Assembly: GCA_964634895.1 (NCBI GenBank)
Contig: CAZWJS010000004.1
Span: 1 to 48,859, forward strand
Reading direction: 5' to 3'
Length of the DNA: 48,859 nucleotides
Source: CG-Epi1 sp964634895
GTDB taxonomy: Archaea > Thermoplasmatota > Poseidoniia > MGIII > CG-Epi1
The position numbers and the translations under genes are program-made. Under the pieces are notes generated by a model that saw nothing but the letters and a program-made list of their open reading frames with translations, searched no databases and was not told where the DNA came from. Below are positions 1 through 7,769 of the stretch, in pieces (within the stretch, counting starts at the first letter, position 1; every line of letters starts with the position of its first letter).

Positions 1-136
1 TTAATCCATTACCGTTAGTAAGTCCGTTACCGTTAGTAAGTCCGTTACCGTTTGTAAGTCCGTTACCGTTTGTAAGTCCGTTACCGTTCGTCAGTCCATT
101 GCCATCCGTAAGGCCTTTATCTTTGATTTTTTTCAT
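1..136 (-). CDS. GLTNGN-repeat protein, N-terminal part (cut by window edge)
   Basis: Only the first 45 codons lie in the window. The ATG is at 136-134 on the minus strand. The protein opens MKKIKDKGLTDGN and then repeats the six-residue unit GLTNGN. A Shine-Dalgarno-like AAGGTGA lies just upstream (143-149) and a TATA element about 45 nt upstream, so the start is well supported. N-terminal Gly/Leu/Thr/Asn repeats of this kind are, from memory, found in proteins of Thermoplasmatota and marine Euryarchaeota, often before a membrane or secreted domain. The body of the protein is outside the window, so its function cannot be assigned. Confidence 0.75.
   Translation of the reverse strand, partial: MKKIKDKGLTDGNGLTNGNGLTNGNGLTNGNGLTNGNGLTNGNGL
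2..115 (-). repeat. 18-bp in-frame tandem repeat encoding GLTNGN
   Basis: Six complete 18-nt units plus the start of a seventh, all in frame. The first unit reads GLTDGN and the others GLTNGN. Copies differ only at a few wobble positions, for example gttagta, gtttgta and gttcgtc on the plus strand. The array runs off the window edge, so the total copy number is unknown. Confidence 0.9.
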
Positions 137-142
137 AGTGTC

Positions 143-186
143 TCACCTTGAAAATGTTCTAAACCATGGAAGGAACTGTATATAAA
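143..186 (-). promoter_or_regulatory. TATA box and ribosome binding site of the GLTNGN gene
   Basis: On the minus strand TTTATATA lies at 186-179. Transcription would start near 155, leaving a leader of about 18 nt that contains AAGGTGA at 149-143, six bases before the ATG. This is a leadered promoter, unlike most others in the window. Confidence 0.55.
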
Positions 187-253
187 AGACATGCCAAAAG
201 AATAGCTATATACTACGTATATATAGCGCATTGCAGAAATCTTTTTCTATAAT

Positions 254-994
254 TTACTTTTTGTTTTTGGCTTTCTGCGTTTTTTTACTTTTACCTTGTT
301 TAGTCTTTTTCTCAGGCTTTGTTCCTTCGTAATGCTCCAAAAATTCGATGTCAGTGACATTGGTATGTTTTCTAATTGCAGCCACAACTCTATATTTTGC
401 CTGAAACCAATTCACATCGAATTTAGTTCTTTCAGGTAGTTTAATGTGTGCGACACCTTTTTTCACTTCAACTGTAAACTCTTCATCAGCAGGATATTCC
501 ATTGTGAATAAAGATTTTATTATTTCCATAGGTTTCTTTAGTACAGATTTCACAGTATATTTGAACACTAGCTCTTTTCCAGCCAAACTAGGATTAAAGT
601 CGATTCTAACTCTTGAACCATAAATATTTGCCAATGTTGCAGGTCGTCCTTCGATATTCAATTCTTCTCCGACATATCCCTTCGCATCAGGACAGACTCT
701 TCTAAATTTTGAAGCAGACATTGTTTCAATCAATTTTGTATCTCTTGCCCCATAGGCATCTTCTGGTTTAATTTTGATTTCAGTTTTTTTCCCTACTTTA
801 GCTTTTTTTATTTCTTCTTCAAAACCTGGAACTAATCTACCTTCTCCCACTACAACAGTGATCGGTTTATAATTTCGGTTTTCTACAAGCGCATTTTCTT
901 TTTTCGCAATGTTTTCTAAGGTTGTATCAAACAATATTCCTTCTGTACGACCTTCGTAGTCTAATGTTATAACGTCACCATCTTTGAGAGGCAT
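254..994 (-). CDS. FKBP-type peptidyl-prolyl cis-trans isomerase, long archaeal form
   Basis: A 246-residue protein. Residues 1-155 are a SlyD-like FKBP: an N-terminal strand DGDVITLDYEGR, an FKBP core segment with VVVGEGRLVPGFEEEI, and the flap-containing insert after PEDAYG. Residues about 160-220 form the extra C-terminal domain of long archaeal FKBPs, followed by a very basic Lys-rich tail of about 22 residues. It should catalyse prolyl isomerisation and act as a cytoplasmic folding chaperone. The basic tail is compatible with nucleic acid or ribosome association, which is inference. It is divergent from egsA across 79 nt. A TATA-like CTTAATAC about 25 nt upstream of the ATG suggests a leaderless transcript. 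Confidence 0.9.
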   Translation of the reverse strand: MPLKDGDVITLDYEGRTEGILFDTTLENIAKKENALVENRNYKPITVVVGEGRLVPGFEEEIKKAKVGKKTEIKIKPEDAYGARDTKLIETMSASKFRRVCPDAKGYVGEELNIEGRPATLANIYGSRVRIDFNPSLAGKELVFKYTVKSVLKKPMEIIKSLFTMEYPADEEFTVEVKKGVAHIKLPERTKFDVNWFQAKYRVVAAIRKHTNVTDIEFLEHYEGTKPEKKTKQGKSKKTQKAKNKK

Positions 995-1073
995 GAATTC
1001 TGCGTAAAAGGCAGAGTATTAAGTGCTTATGTCGAAACACATATCTCTTAATCCCCTCTATATTTGACGTAAT

Positions 1074-2117
1074 ATGCGTTCAAGGCCTCCACGTTCAATG
1101 GTTTTACCACGAATGGTAGTTACAGGACCAGGAGTCCTGGAACAAATTCCTGCCATCATTGCAGAATTGGACATTCCTGAAAGAGGTTTGATTGTTTGTG
1201 ATAAAAACACTTTTGAAATTGCAGGAAAACAAGTCATTGAGTATTTGGAGGCAGGTGGACATCCTATGGAAAAAGTTGAAATTTTAGGAGCTAATGTTGA
1301 AGAATTAGAAAAAGTTGAATCGTTCTCTAATAAAATAGATTTTCTTGTAGGTTTAGGAGGTGGAAGGCCAATAGATTTGGCAAAACAAGCAGGTTTCAAC
1401 AATAATATCCCTTTTATATCGATTCCAACAGCAGCATCCCATGATGGTTTTGGTTCTGCTAGAGCCTCTATAAGGCAGGAAGGGCGTAAAACTTCTATGC
1501 AAGCCATACCACCTATTGCAGTTGTGGCAGATACAAATATTATTTCTAAAGCACCCAAGAGATTGTTAGCTGCGGGCGTAGGTGATATAATTAGCAATCA
1601 AACAGCAGTACTCGATTGGAAATTATCAGGCCCTAAGGCCGATTATAGTGAATATGCCGCAGCCCTTTCAGAAATGGCAGCTAAATTAGTGGTGGATGAT
1701 ATAGAAAAGGTAGCTAGTGGTACAGAGGAGGGAGTTAGGTTGGTTGTCAAAGCATTAATTTCGAGTGGTGTTGCCATGTCAATAGCAGGTACTTCAAGAC
1801 CTGCAAGTGGTGGAGAACATAAATTTTCACATTGGTTAGATTCTCATTGTGATAACCCGGCATTACATGGGGAACAGTGTGGTCTTGGATCTATAGTTAC
1901 AATGTATTTGCATGGAGGAAATTGGGAAAAAATAAGGGATACATTGGAGGCCGTTAATGCACCAATAAATTCCAATGGTTTGGGAATGGATGATGATTTA
2001 GTTTTGAAAGCGTTTCTAAATTCCAGAGATATAAGGCCACAACGTACAACCATACTTGATACTTCTTCAAGGGCGAATATTGAAGAAGCTGCGTTAGCTA
2101 CTGGAGTTATTAGCTAA
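1074..2117 (+). CDS. egsA: sn-glycerol-1-phosphate dehydrogenase
   Basis: A 347-residue enzyme that reduces dihydroxyacetone phosphate to sn-glycerol-1-phosphate with NAD(P)H, giving the stereospecific backbone of archaeal membrane lipids. The dinucleotide-binding GLGGGRPID lies near residues 93-101, followed by the family motif TAASHDGF. The zinc ligands expected for the iron-alcohol-dehydrogenase fold are visible as Asp171 (GVGD), His249 (GGEHKFSH) and His265 (LHGEQ). The length is normal for the family. The 3' end overlaps the convergent symporter gene by 24 nt. No clear ribosome binding site precedes the ATG. A weak TATA-like element near 1050 would fit leaderless transcription. Confidence 0.95.
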   Translation: MRSRPPRSMVLPRMVVTGPGVLEQIPAIIAELDIPERGLIVCDKNTFEIAGKQVIEYLEAGGHPMEKVEILGANVEELEKVESFSNKIDFLVGLGGGRPIDLAKQAGFNNNIPFISIPTAASHDGFGSARASIRQEGRKTSMQAIPPIAVVADTNIISKAPKRLLAAGVGDIISNQTAVLDWKLSGPKADYSEYAAALSEMAAKLVVDDIEKVASGTEEGVRLVVKALISSGVAMSIAGTSRPASGGEHKFSHWLDSHCDNPALHGEQCGLGSIVTMYLHGGNWEKIRDTLEAVNAPINSNGLGMDDDLVLKAFLNSRDIRPQRTTILDTSSRANIEEAALATGVIS

Positions 2118-3557
2118 TCTTTCTTCAATTTCAGTTGAAATCCATAATACTAGAATAGTAATTAAAATTACAGGAGTGCTAATGTGGAAACCTTGTGTAA
2201 ACCAATCAGGTATTGAATTTCCAGTTTTAGCAGACCAATAAGACCATCCAACTAGTATTTCTCCAACTATTATTGATACGACACAACTATTTGCTTTAAC
2301 TCGGTCCCAATAAAGTACGGCAACGGTCGTAGGGAAAAGAACTGCCAAGCCTGTAAATGCTTGAGAGACTATATCAAAAATAGTATCAGGAGGGTTATAG
2401 GCCAGTAACAAACCAATTATTGCAAGTAGAACAATTAAAATCCGACCTATTTGTTTTTCATTTTCTTTTTTGATTTCAGTAATTATCGGCAATCCGTCTT
2501 TAGTTATTATTGAAGACATCGCAAGAATCTGTGAATCTGCTGTAGACATAAATGCAGCTATTGCCCCTATACAAACTATAGCTCCTGCCCACAATGGTGC
2601 ATATTCAGTTAATACTAAAGGTAAAATATTATCTGATTCAGTTTTAGATAAATCATTATCAAAATCTACAATGTTTCCGTAGACTCCTATAATGACTGGG
2701 AATAGAAAGAGTATGGGTACGACTGTGGGATATAGCCATGCAGCCGTTCTGATTGCTTTATCATCTTCAGCAATATAGAATCTTGAGAAAAGTTGCGGGA
2801 ACATAGGTACTGTTATTGGCCATAATATAGTGAAAGAGAATATGATTTCCCACGTGAAATTTCCTTCTCTTACAAATTTCTCAGGTTTATTTTCCCATAA
2901 TGATTCTCCAGCCAAATTAAAACCGCCGATTTCTTCATGGAAAAAGAATCCAAGAACAAAGATTATCAATATTGAAAACATCAATATTCCTTGAAATACA
3001 TCAGTCATTGCAGATGATTTCATTCCCCCTAATACAAGATAGATGATCATTACTGATGTCAACATTAATGCTCCAATAAAGTAAGGAATTTTTCCTTCCG
3101 AAAGCGTTTCTAATAAGATACCTGCTCCCATTGGTTGGGTAGCTAAATAGGGTAATGTGAAAACAACCAAAACAGAGCCATACAACCATCCTAAAAATTT
3201 AGAATTTGTTTCGCCTGCAATTAGTTCAGGTGGCGTCACGTACCCTTTTTCTTTCCCTAACTTATAGATTGGTATACCTAGTAATAATACGGAAAGTCCA
3301 ACTAGTGAAGTTCCCATAGCCATTAATCCATAGAATCCCCATCCACCACGATAACTTGCGCCTGCAAATCCTAAGAAAAAGAATGCTGAGAAATTGGTTG
3401 CCGCTAAAGTGCAGAATAGTACCCACGGGTTTATTTTTCTAGATGCTACAAAATAATCTTCTGCATTCTCTTCTTCATTACGCCCATAAATCCCAATTCC
3501 TATAGATATTGCAAGATAGATAGCTAAGATGAGTCCGATAGTTAGTAAATCACTCAT
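2094..3557 (-). CDS. sodium:solute symporter family (SSS) transporter
   Basis: A 487-residue, strongly hydrophobic protein with about 13 predicted membrane helices and the LeuT-like SSS features. The N-terminal part has RNEEENAEDYFVASRKINPW, then NFSAFFFLGFAGASYRGG, and a later part has FMSTADSQILAMSS, which contains the Ser/Thr-rich sodium-site helix of the family. The substrate cannot be told from sequence; relatives carry proline, pantothenate, acetate or other organic acids. It is the last gene of an overlapping trio with eS1 and a 78-residue membrane protein. The upstream gene overlaps it by 8 nt, so translation is probably coupled. The stop lies inside the convergent egsA gene. Confidence 0.9.
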   Translation of the reverse strand: MSDLLTIGLILAIYLAISIGIGIYGRNEEENAEDYFVASRKINPWVLFCTLAATNFSAFFFLGFAGASYRGGWGFYGLMAMGTSLVGLSVLLLGIPIYKLGKEKGYVTPPELIAGETNSKFLGWLYGSVLVVFTLPYLATQPMGAGILLETLSEGKIPYFIGALMLTSVMIIYLVLGGMKSSAMTDVFQGILMFSILIIFVLGFFFHEEIGGFNLAGESLWENKPEKFVREGNFTWEIIFSFTILWPITVPMFPQLFSRFYIAEDDKAIRTAAWLYPTVVPILFLFPVIIGVYGNIVDFDNDLSKTESDNILPLVLTEYAPLWAGAIVCIGAIAAFMSTADSQILAMSSIITKDGLPIITEIKKENEKQIGRILIVLLAIIGLLLAYNPPDTIFDIVSQAFTGLAVLFPTTVAVLYWDRVKANSCVVSIIVGEILVGWSYWSAKTGNSIPDWFTQGFHISTPVILITILVLWISTEIEERLANNSSS

Positions 3558-3786
3558 TTGTCATCCACTCCTTTGAGAATTTCCAAACAAAATAGGCTAA
3601 AATCAATTGAATCACTACTAGATAAATAATCCAAATAGGAATCCAATTACCTAATCTATTACTGGAATCCCAATTCCACCAATCAATGCTGATTAGTGTA
3701 AGTAAAATAAATAAAAAAGCCCAATTGCGGTTATTCGGTGACTTCGGGAACCAGAATGGTAAAAGCTCCCAAGTCCTTTCGCTCAA
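3550..3786 (-). CDS. small two-helix membrane protein, probable symporter accessory subunit
   Basis: A 78-residue protein with an N-terminal Trp/Pro-rich stretch and two predicted membrane helices, at about residues 22-38 and 48-70. The start codon is TTG and overlaps the stop of eS1 as TTGA; the end overlaps the symporter gene by 8 nt. Small membrane proteins encoded directly before SSS symporters are known (YhdT with PanF, YjcH with ActP, DUF3311 proteins). By position, size and topology this looks like such a partner. I do not recognise the exact family. Confidence 0.75.
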   Translation of the reverse strand: MSERTWELLPFWFPKSPNNRNWAFLFILLTLISIDWWNWDSSNRLGNWIPIWIIYLVVIQLILAYFVWKFSKEWMTNE

Positions 3787-4601
3787 GATATGAGTCTATC
3801 AATAAGTTCGGCTTTAGTGCCCGAAACAGGTAAATCTTTTGCTTTAAGTAATTCTTTTAACTCAGCTACTTTCATTGAGCTGTAATCAATATCTTCTTTT
3901 TCATCATCAGAGTTTTCAGATTTTTCTTCTGATTGATTGCCATCAATGGTCTTCTCCTCTTCAGATTCCGAAAGAATTCTTTCCAATTCGTCATCATCAG
4001 GAGGAACTTCCATTAGACTGGTTGGGTTCATAACATTGATTTTTGATATTTCGACCCTCTTAGTAGGATATTTAGTCCTTAGAACGGAAGCTACTTCTTT
4101 GCTCAGTTCTCCTGAATAAATCTTTTTAAGGCATTCTGAAAGGCTTAATTTAGTTAAAGTACCACTAATAGAATCGTATGTAGCTGCTCTAAGAAGCCTT
4201 TCTTGAGATTTTTTTATACGTTTGTCAACTAAGAGTATTGGTTTAATCCTAATTTTAATATCATCTTTAAGATTAATAGTAAAGTTACAATCTATACGGC
4301 TATTTCGTCTTCTAGTTAATGCTCTTTTGTAATCAGAAGTTAGTCGATGTCCATCAAATGAGGTGAAAGCGTTGTTTCCTCGGGTTTCGTTTACTCTGAA
4401 TTTAATCATAAAGTTTTTTTGGCTGAAATCACCAGTTAATTGTTCTAAAGGCACTTCTGTAACTCGCCCGTTTACTAATTCAGGTTCATTGGCAGGTGTA
4501 TGTGCCATAATTGCGTAATTAAACATGGAAGGAGCATGTAAACGGTACCACATTTTACCCTTCCATTTGTCTTTTACTTTAGTTCTTGTGACTTTTGCCA
4601 A
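3783..4601 (-). CDS. rps3ae: small-subunit ribosomal protein eS1 (S3Ae) with C-terminal SAP domain
   Basis: A 272-residue protein. Residues 1-200 match archaeal eS1: a KVKDKWKGKMWY start, LTGDFSQKNF, a TSFDGHRLTSDY segment, the basic RALTRRRNSRID and a TKRVEISKINV segment near the usual C-terminus. eS1 sits on the platform of the 30S subunit near the mRNA exit. Here the chain continues through an acidic linker (about 200-238) into residues 240-272, which match a SAP helix-extension-helix (MKVAELKELLKAK, then SGTKAELIDRL), a nucleic-acid-binding module. The start codon is TTG (4601-4599), with AGGGGA about 10 nt upstream. It is the first gene of an overlapping trio with two membrane-transport genes. 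Confidence 0.92.
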   Translation of the reverse strand: MAKVTRTKVKDKWKGKMWYRLHAPSMFNYAIMAHTPANEPELVNGRVTEVPLEQLTGDFSQKNFMIKFRVNETRGNNAFTSFDGHRLTSDYKRALTRRRNSRIDCNFTINLKDDIKIRIKPILLVDKRIKKSQERLLRAATYDSISGTLTKLSLSECLKKIYSGELSKEVASVLRTKYPTKRVEISKINVMNPTSLMEVPPDDDELERILSESEEEKTIDGNQSEEKSENSDDEKEDIDYSSMKVAELKELLKAKDLPVSGTKAELIDRLIS

Positions 4602-4612
4602 TCGGTTTTTCC

Positions 4613-4631
4613 CCTGAAGTTTAACTTCAGG
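4613..4631. promoter_or_regulatory. perfect 19-nt inverted repeat in the eS1 leader/start region
   Basis: CCTGAAGTT-T-AACTTCAGG is a perfect 9-bp inverted repeat around one central base. It lies 12 nt upstream of the eS1 TTG codon and overlaps the transcription start predicted from the TATA at 4651-4660. It could be a dimeric regulator operator, or a small hairpin at the 5' end of the eS1 message next to its ribosome binding site. Which of these applies is not decidable from the sequence. Confidence 0.6.
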
Positions 4632-4650
4632 CTGCGCTCACTGGGCAGGG

Positions 4651-4660
4651 TTAAATATAC
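4651..4660. promoter_or_regulatory. candidate TATA element between eS1 and the Usp-like gene
   Basis: TTAAATATAC is the only strong TATA-like element well placed for both genes. Its centre is about 28 nt before the ATG of the Usp-like gene (4684), which suggests a leaderless plus-strand transcript. On the minus strand it would place the eS1 start near 4629, giving a leader of about 28 nt. A second A+T stretch at 4676-4683 is too close to the ATG to act as its TATA box. Confidence 0.45.
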
Positions 4661-4683
4661 ATTGCGTTGATTACATTATATAC

Positions 4684-5484
4684 ATGTTTGACAAGTTACT
4701 GCTGCCCATAGACCCATCAAAGCGTCTTAAACCAGCTAGAGATTATGCTATTGCACTTTCTCAGAAATTGGATGTTTCTTTAAAGGCAGTTTTTGTCAGT
4801 AATCCTTCTAAAACAGGTACTGTTACAGCATCCAAACATACTCAAGAGGGAATTGTAGCTCTGGGCAAACGACAGCTTGAGCAGTTTGTTAATGAAATTA
4901 AAGATGTAAAAATTACTCCAATATTGAAAACGGGCATCCGTTATAAAGTTCTTTCAAGAATGATTCGAAATAATGATGCCGACACTTTAATACTTGGGCC
5001 TTTTCGTTCATTGATAAGCAGATTCTTCACAGGTTCGGAAGTTGAAAGAATCTTAGATTCAGAGCCTTCACATGCATTTGTTGTAAGAAAAGCCCATCCT
5101 TTACCAGGTCCAGGATCTCCTGCTTTGGTTGTTTTTGACGGAAATGAACTGTCAGATGATGCACTTGAGAAAATTGAAGGTTTTGCACGCAAGTTTAATT
5201 GTGACTTAGAACTATTGTATTTGGGTTCCAAAATTATCAGAGATGTTGAGAATATAGATGCTGCAGTTTCTCATTTGAGAAATAATTTAGGTGGCGATTA
5301 TCATGTAACTTCTACAATAGAACCTTTAGGTTTCTTCAGAACACGAAAAGGAGTAACAAATTCAGTGGTTTCATCAGAAGGTGCTCGCATTGTCATTCTT
5401 CCAAATATTAAGCATGCAGTTAGCGACGTGCTCCTACATCAGCTAGTTTTGAGTGCTTCAGTTCCAGTTTGTGTGTTAAAATGA
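4684..5484 (+). CDS. tandem universal-stress-protein-like (UspA) protein
   Basis: A 266-residue protein with two alpha/beta Usp-like halves. Residues 1-134 begin with MFDKLLLPIDPSKRLKPARDYAIAL and end with a degenerate nucleotide-binding region (LILGPFRS, then SHAFVVRK). Residues about 145-266 repeat the fold, ending in VPVCVLK as Usp domains do. The classical G-x2-G-x9-G-S/T loop is not intact, so ATP binding is uncertain. The stop overlaps the start of the downstream transporter as ATGA. Usp domains often regulate neighbouring or fused transporters, so this is probably a soluble regulator of the DASS permease (inference). Confidence 0.8.
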   Translation: MFDKLLLPIDPSKRLKPARDYAIALSQKLDVSLKAVFVSNPSKTGTVTASKHTQEGIVALGKRQLEQFVNEIKDVKITPILKTGIRYKVLSRMIRNNDADTLILGPFRSLISRFFTGSEVERILDSEPSHAFVVRKAHPLPGPGSPALVVFDGNELSDDALEKIEGFARKFNCDLELLYLGSKIIRDVENIDAAVSHLRNNLGGDYHVTSTIEPLGFFRTRKGVTNSVVSSEGARIVILPNIKHAVSDVLLHQLVLSASVPVCVLK

Positions 5485-7049
5485 GTAAAGATAAAGAATT
5501 TCAGGATATGCTTGACAATTTAGACATTGTAGTTGAGTCTATGGAAGAAGGGCATACTATAATCACACCTCGTGTGGATCAAATAAACCGCCGTCGTACA
5601 TTACTTGAGCTCCAAACCAGTTTACTTGATTCTGAAGCTAGGAAACATGCCCTTTATCAGTTGTATTTTAATTCTACATTTAGGAAGTTTTCAGCCGGTC
5701 TTCTAATAGTATCATTCATTTACCTTTTGCTTTATCTTTTTGCCGATGGCCTTAGTCATTCAGGCCGAAATGTATTTGCCCTTTTCCTGTTTATAATTTA
5801 TCTTTGGGTCTCTGAAACATTCCCTTTACCAGTCACAGCTCTGATGGCTGGAGTTGCATTGGTTCTTCTTGGTGAAGATAGAGATGCTGCATTTTCGTCA
5901 TATGCTGCAGATTCCGTTTTCATGATTCTTGGTTCATTAATTATAGCTCAAGGGATAACAAAATCAGGGGCTGAAAATCTCATTATAAAAAAATTACTTG
6001 GGCCTTTTACAGGTTCTAATTACTCATTAATTCTTGGAATAATAATAATATGTAGTTTCATGGCTGCAATCATTCCTGACCACAGCGTTGCAGCAATCAT
6101 GTTGCCTCTAGTTCTAACAGTGGCTGATAAAACAGATATCAAGGAGAAACCTAATGAAATGGTTGCTCTTGTCTTAGCTGTTGCTTTTTCTTGTTCAATT
6201 GCCGGTTTAGCTACACCTTCTGGTGGCGCTCGGAATGTTATAGCAATGGGTTTCTTGGAAGAATTGTATGATATAAAAATTAGTTACGTACAATGGGTAG
6301 TTCTGGCAGCTCCGATTACTATTTCTTTAATCCCTTTAGTTTTTATTACTTTAATTTTTGTCAATGGCGTTAGCTATCGTAGAATTGATTATTATCATGA
6401 AAATAAGCAGTCAATTGATGAAAGACAGTTGTTAGCATTATCTATACTTACATTAACTTTTATTCTATTTTTGACTTCGGGTTTTAATGGATTAACATTG
6501 GGAACCTGTGCTATGATTGGAGGCATTTTGATGCATGCTTTTGGAGTTTTAGAATGGGAAGATAGTCGTCAAAGACTTAGATGGGGAGTAATGTTCATTT
6601 ATGGGGCTGCATTAACTATGGGTAAAGCTATGGTAAAGCATGGTGCAGCTGACTGGTTGGCAGGAGGCTTGTACAAATTAGCCGAATACGGATATGAATA
6701 TGGCGGCGATTTATCAATTATTGTTTTGATTATTATAGTTACAGTTATGTTAACTAACATAATGAGCGATGGTGCGGCAGCTGCAATTTTAGTTCCCATT
6801 ACTCTTGCAGTAGGAGCAGCAGCAGAATTTAATTTAGCTTTTATTGCCCTCATCACTGCATTAAGCACGGCATTTGCATTTATGACATCCTTTGGAACAC
6901 CTCCTAATTTAATTGTACAGGCTTCAGGTATTCCCACATCAAATGATTTTGTTAGAAATGGTGTTCCTTTAGTTATAATATCTGTAATTATGTTAATTCT
7001 TGCTCAAAATTATTACTGGGATGTTGCCGGTTCTTGGGTTGGCATCTAG
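5481..7049 (+). CDS. SLC13/DASS-family sodium:anion symporter
   Basis: A 522-residue permease starting at the ATG inside the ATGA overlap with the Usp-like gene. An upstream ATG at 5469 would add only four residues. Residues 1-70 are soluble and charged, followed by about 11-12 membrane helices. The two DASS substrate/sodium motifs are visible in the related halves: GLATPSGGARN near residue 250 and TSFGTPPNLIVQASG near the C-terminus, with IMSDGAAAAILVP before the second. Members carry dicarboxylates, citrate, sulfate or related anions; the substrate is not predictable here. The stop codon shares the tetranucleotide CTAG with the convergent gene. Confidence 0.88.
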   Translation: MSKDKEFQDMLDNLDIVVESMEEGHTIITPRVDQINRRRTLLELQTSLLDSEARKHALYQLYFNSTFRKFSAGLLIVSFIYLLLYLFADGLSHSGRNVFALFLFIIYLWVSETFPLPVTALMAGVALVLLGEDRDAAFSSYAADSVFMILGSLIIAQGITKSGAENLIIKKLLGPFTGSNYSLILGIIIICSFMAAIIPDHSVAAIMLPLVLTVADKTDIKEKPNEMVALVLAVAFSCSIAGLATPSGGARNVIAMGFLEELYDIKISYVQWVVLAAPITISLIPLVFITLIFVNGVSYRRIDYYHENKQSIDERQLLALSILTLTFILFLTSGFNGLTLGTCAMIGGILMHAFGVLEWEDSRQRLRWGVMFIYGAALTMGKAMVKHGAADWLAGGLYKLAEYGYEYGGDLSIIVLIIIVTVMLTNIMSDGAAAAILVPITLAVGAAAEFNLAFIALITALSTAFAFMTSFGTPPNLIVQASGIPTSNDFVRNGVPLVIISVIMLILAQNYYWDVAGSWVGI

Positions 7050-7672
7050 GTTTTAGCATTTTTTTTCATTCTTTCTTCAGATCTAATTAATCCGCCGATA
7101 AATGCAAAGGTTACTACAGAAATAAAGACGGAGGAGTTACTATCTGGCATTTTTGAAATAGGCCCTAGGGCACTATCATCAATGTTGTTGTCCATAAATT
7201 CATTAAAAATATTTGCAACATCATTGGGCCCTGACCCCGGTGGCAAAGCTCCAGTTGAAGCTAAGAAATATAGCGAGGCGATTAGAATGAAAGGCAACAT
7301 GGCTGCCGTCATTGCTCTTGCAGGATTGCCGGCTTTTTTACCTCCAAAAAATCCTCCTATGGCTGCAGTTACAGATCCAGGTATAGTTAAGACACCCAAA
7401 ACAATCATAATGACAAAAATATAGACAAATCCTGCAAAGATTCCCTCATTTAATAAGTTCATGATACTAAAATCTTCTCTTAAAACAGGTTCTATAGTAA
7501 TTTTAGGTTCCTCTTCTTCTTGTATTGTATTTTCTTCCATCACAAATTCTTCATCTTCTTTTAAAGTGATATTTTCTTTATCCACATTCAGTTCTTTTTC
7601 CTCTACATATTTTTCATTTGTTCTGTTAACTCTCTGGCGAACTAATTCCCACAATTCATTTTCTTCATCCAC
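7046..7672 (-). CDS. membrane protein with acidic cytoplasmic N-terminus, function unknown
   Basis: A 208-residue protein I do not recognise. Residues 1-68 are highly charged, with Glu-rich runs. Residues about 75-100, 108-128 and 183-200 look like membrane helices. Between the first two is GGFFGGKKAGN, a Gly-rich loop seen in several small archaeal membrane proteins of unknown role. The start is GTG at 7672. A TATA-like TTTATAGA centred about 25 nt upstream suggests a leaderless transcript. The stop shares CTAG with the convergent DASS gene. Confidence 0.75.
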   Translation of the reverse strand: MDEENELWELVRQRVNRTNEKYVEEKELNVDKENITLKEDEEFVMEENTIQEEEEPKITIEPVLREDFSIMNLLNEGIFAGFVYIFVIMIVLGVLTIPGSVTAAIGGFFGGKKAGNPARAMTAAMLPFILIASLYFLASTGALPPGSGPNDVANIFNEFMDNNIDDSALGPISKMPDSNSSVFISVVTFAFIGGLIRSEERMKKNAKT

Positions 7673-7692
7673 TTAACATGATTTAGTTGCTA

Positions 7693-7702
7693 TCTATAAA
7701 TT
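7693..7702 (-). promoter_or_regulatory. TATA element of the 208-residue membrane protein gene
   Basis: On the minus strand AATTTATAGA is centred about 25-26 nt upstream of the GTG at 7672, the spacing expected if transcription starts at the start codon. Confidence 0.45.
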
Positions 7703-7724
7703 ATTGGTGATACCTGCAACAGAT

Positions 7725-7763
7725 TAATATAATACCCATGCCAGACCCGATGAAGACAGAGGT
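7725..7763 (+). promoter_or_regulatory. TATA element and ribosome binding site of the DUF6015-like gene
   Basis: TTAATATAAT starting at 7725 would place the transcript start near 7755. The short leader then carries AGAGGT at 7758-7763, six bases before the TTG start at 7770. This arrangement decides the non-ATG start. It also leaves the nine-codon ATG reading frame at 7738-7767 largely outside the transcript. Confidence 0.45.
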
Positions 7764-7769
7764 TTAGAT

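Noticed and set aside
1..122. Direct repeats that could suggest a CRISPR array
   Set aside because: Units are contiguous 18-mers with no spacers and stay in one reading frame encoding GLTNGN.
1058..1597. 179-codon open frame on the minus strand
   Set aside because: It lies antisense to egsA, whose motifs are intact, and has no recognisable protein features.
6599..6937. 112-codon minus-strand open frame
   Set aside because: It is a shadow of the DASS permease, caused by its Ala/Ile-rich codons.
7738..7767. Nine-codon upstream reading frame before the DUF6015-like gene
   Set aside because: The TATA at about 7729 predicts a transcript start inside or after it, so it is probably not in the message.
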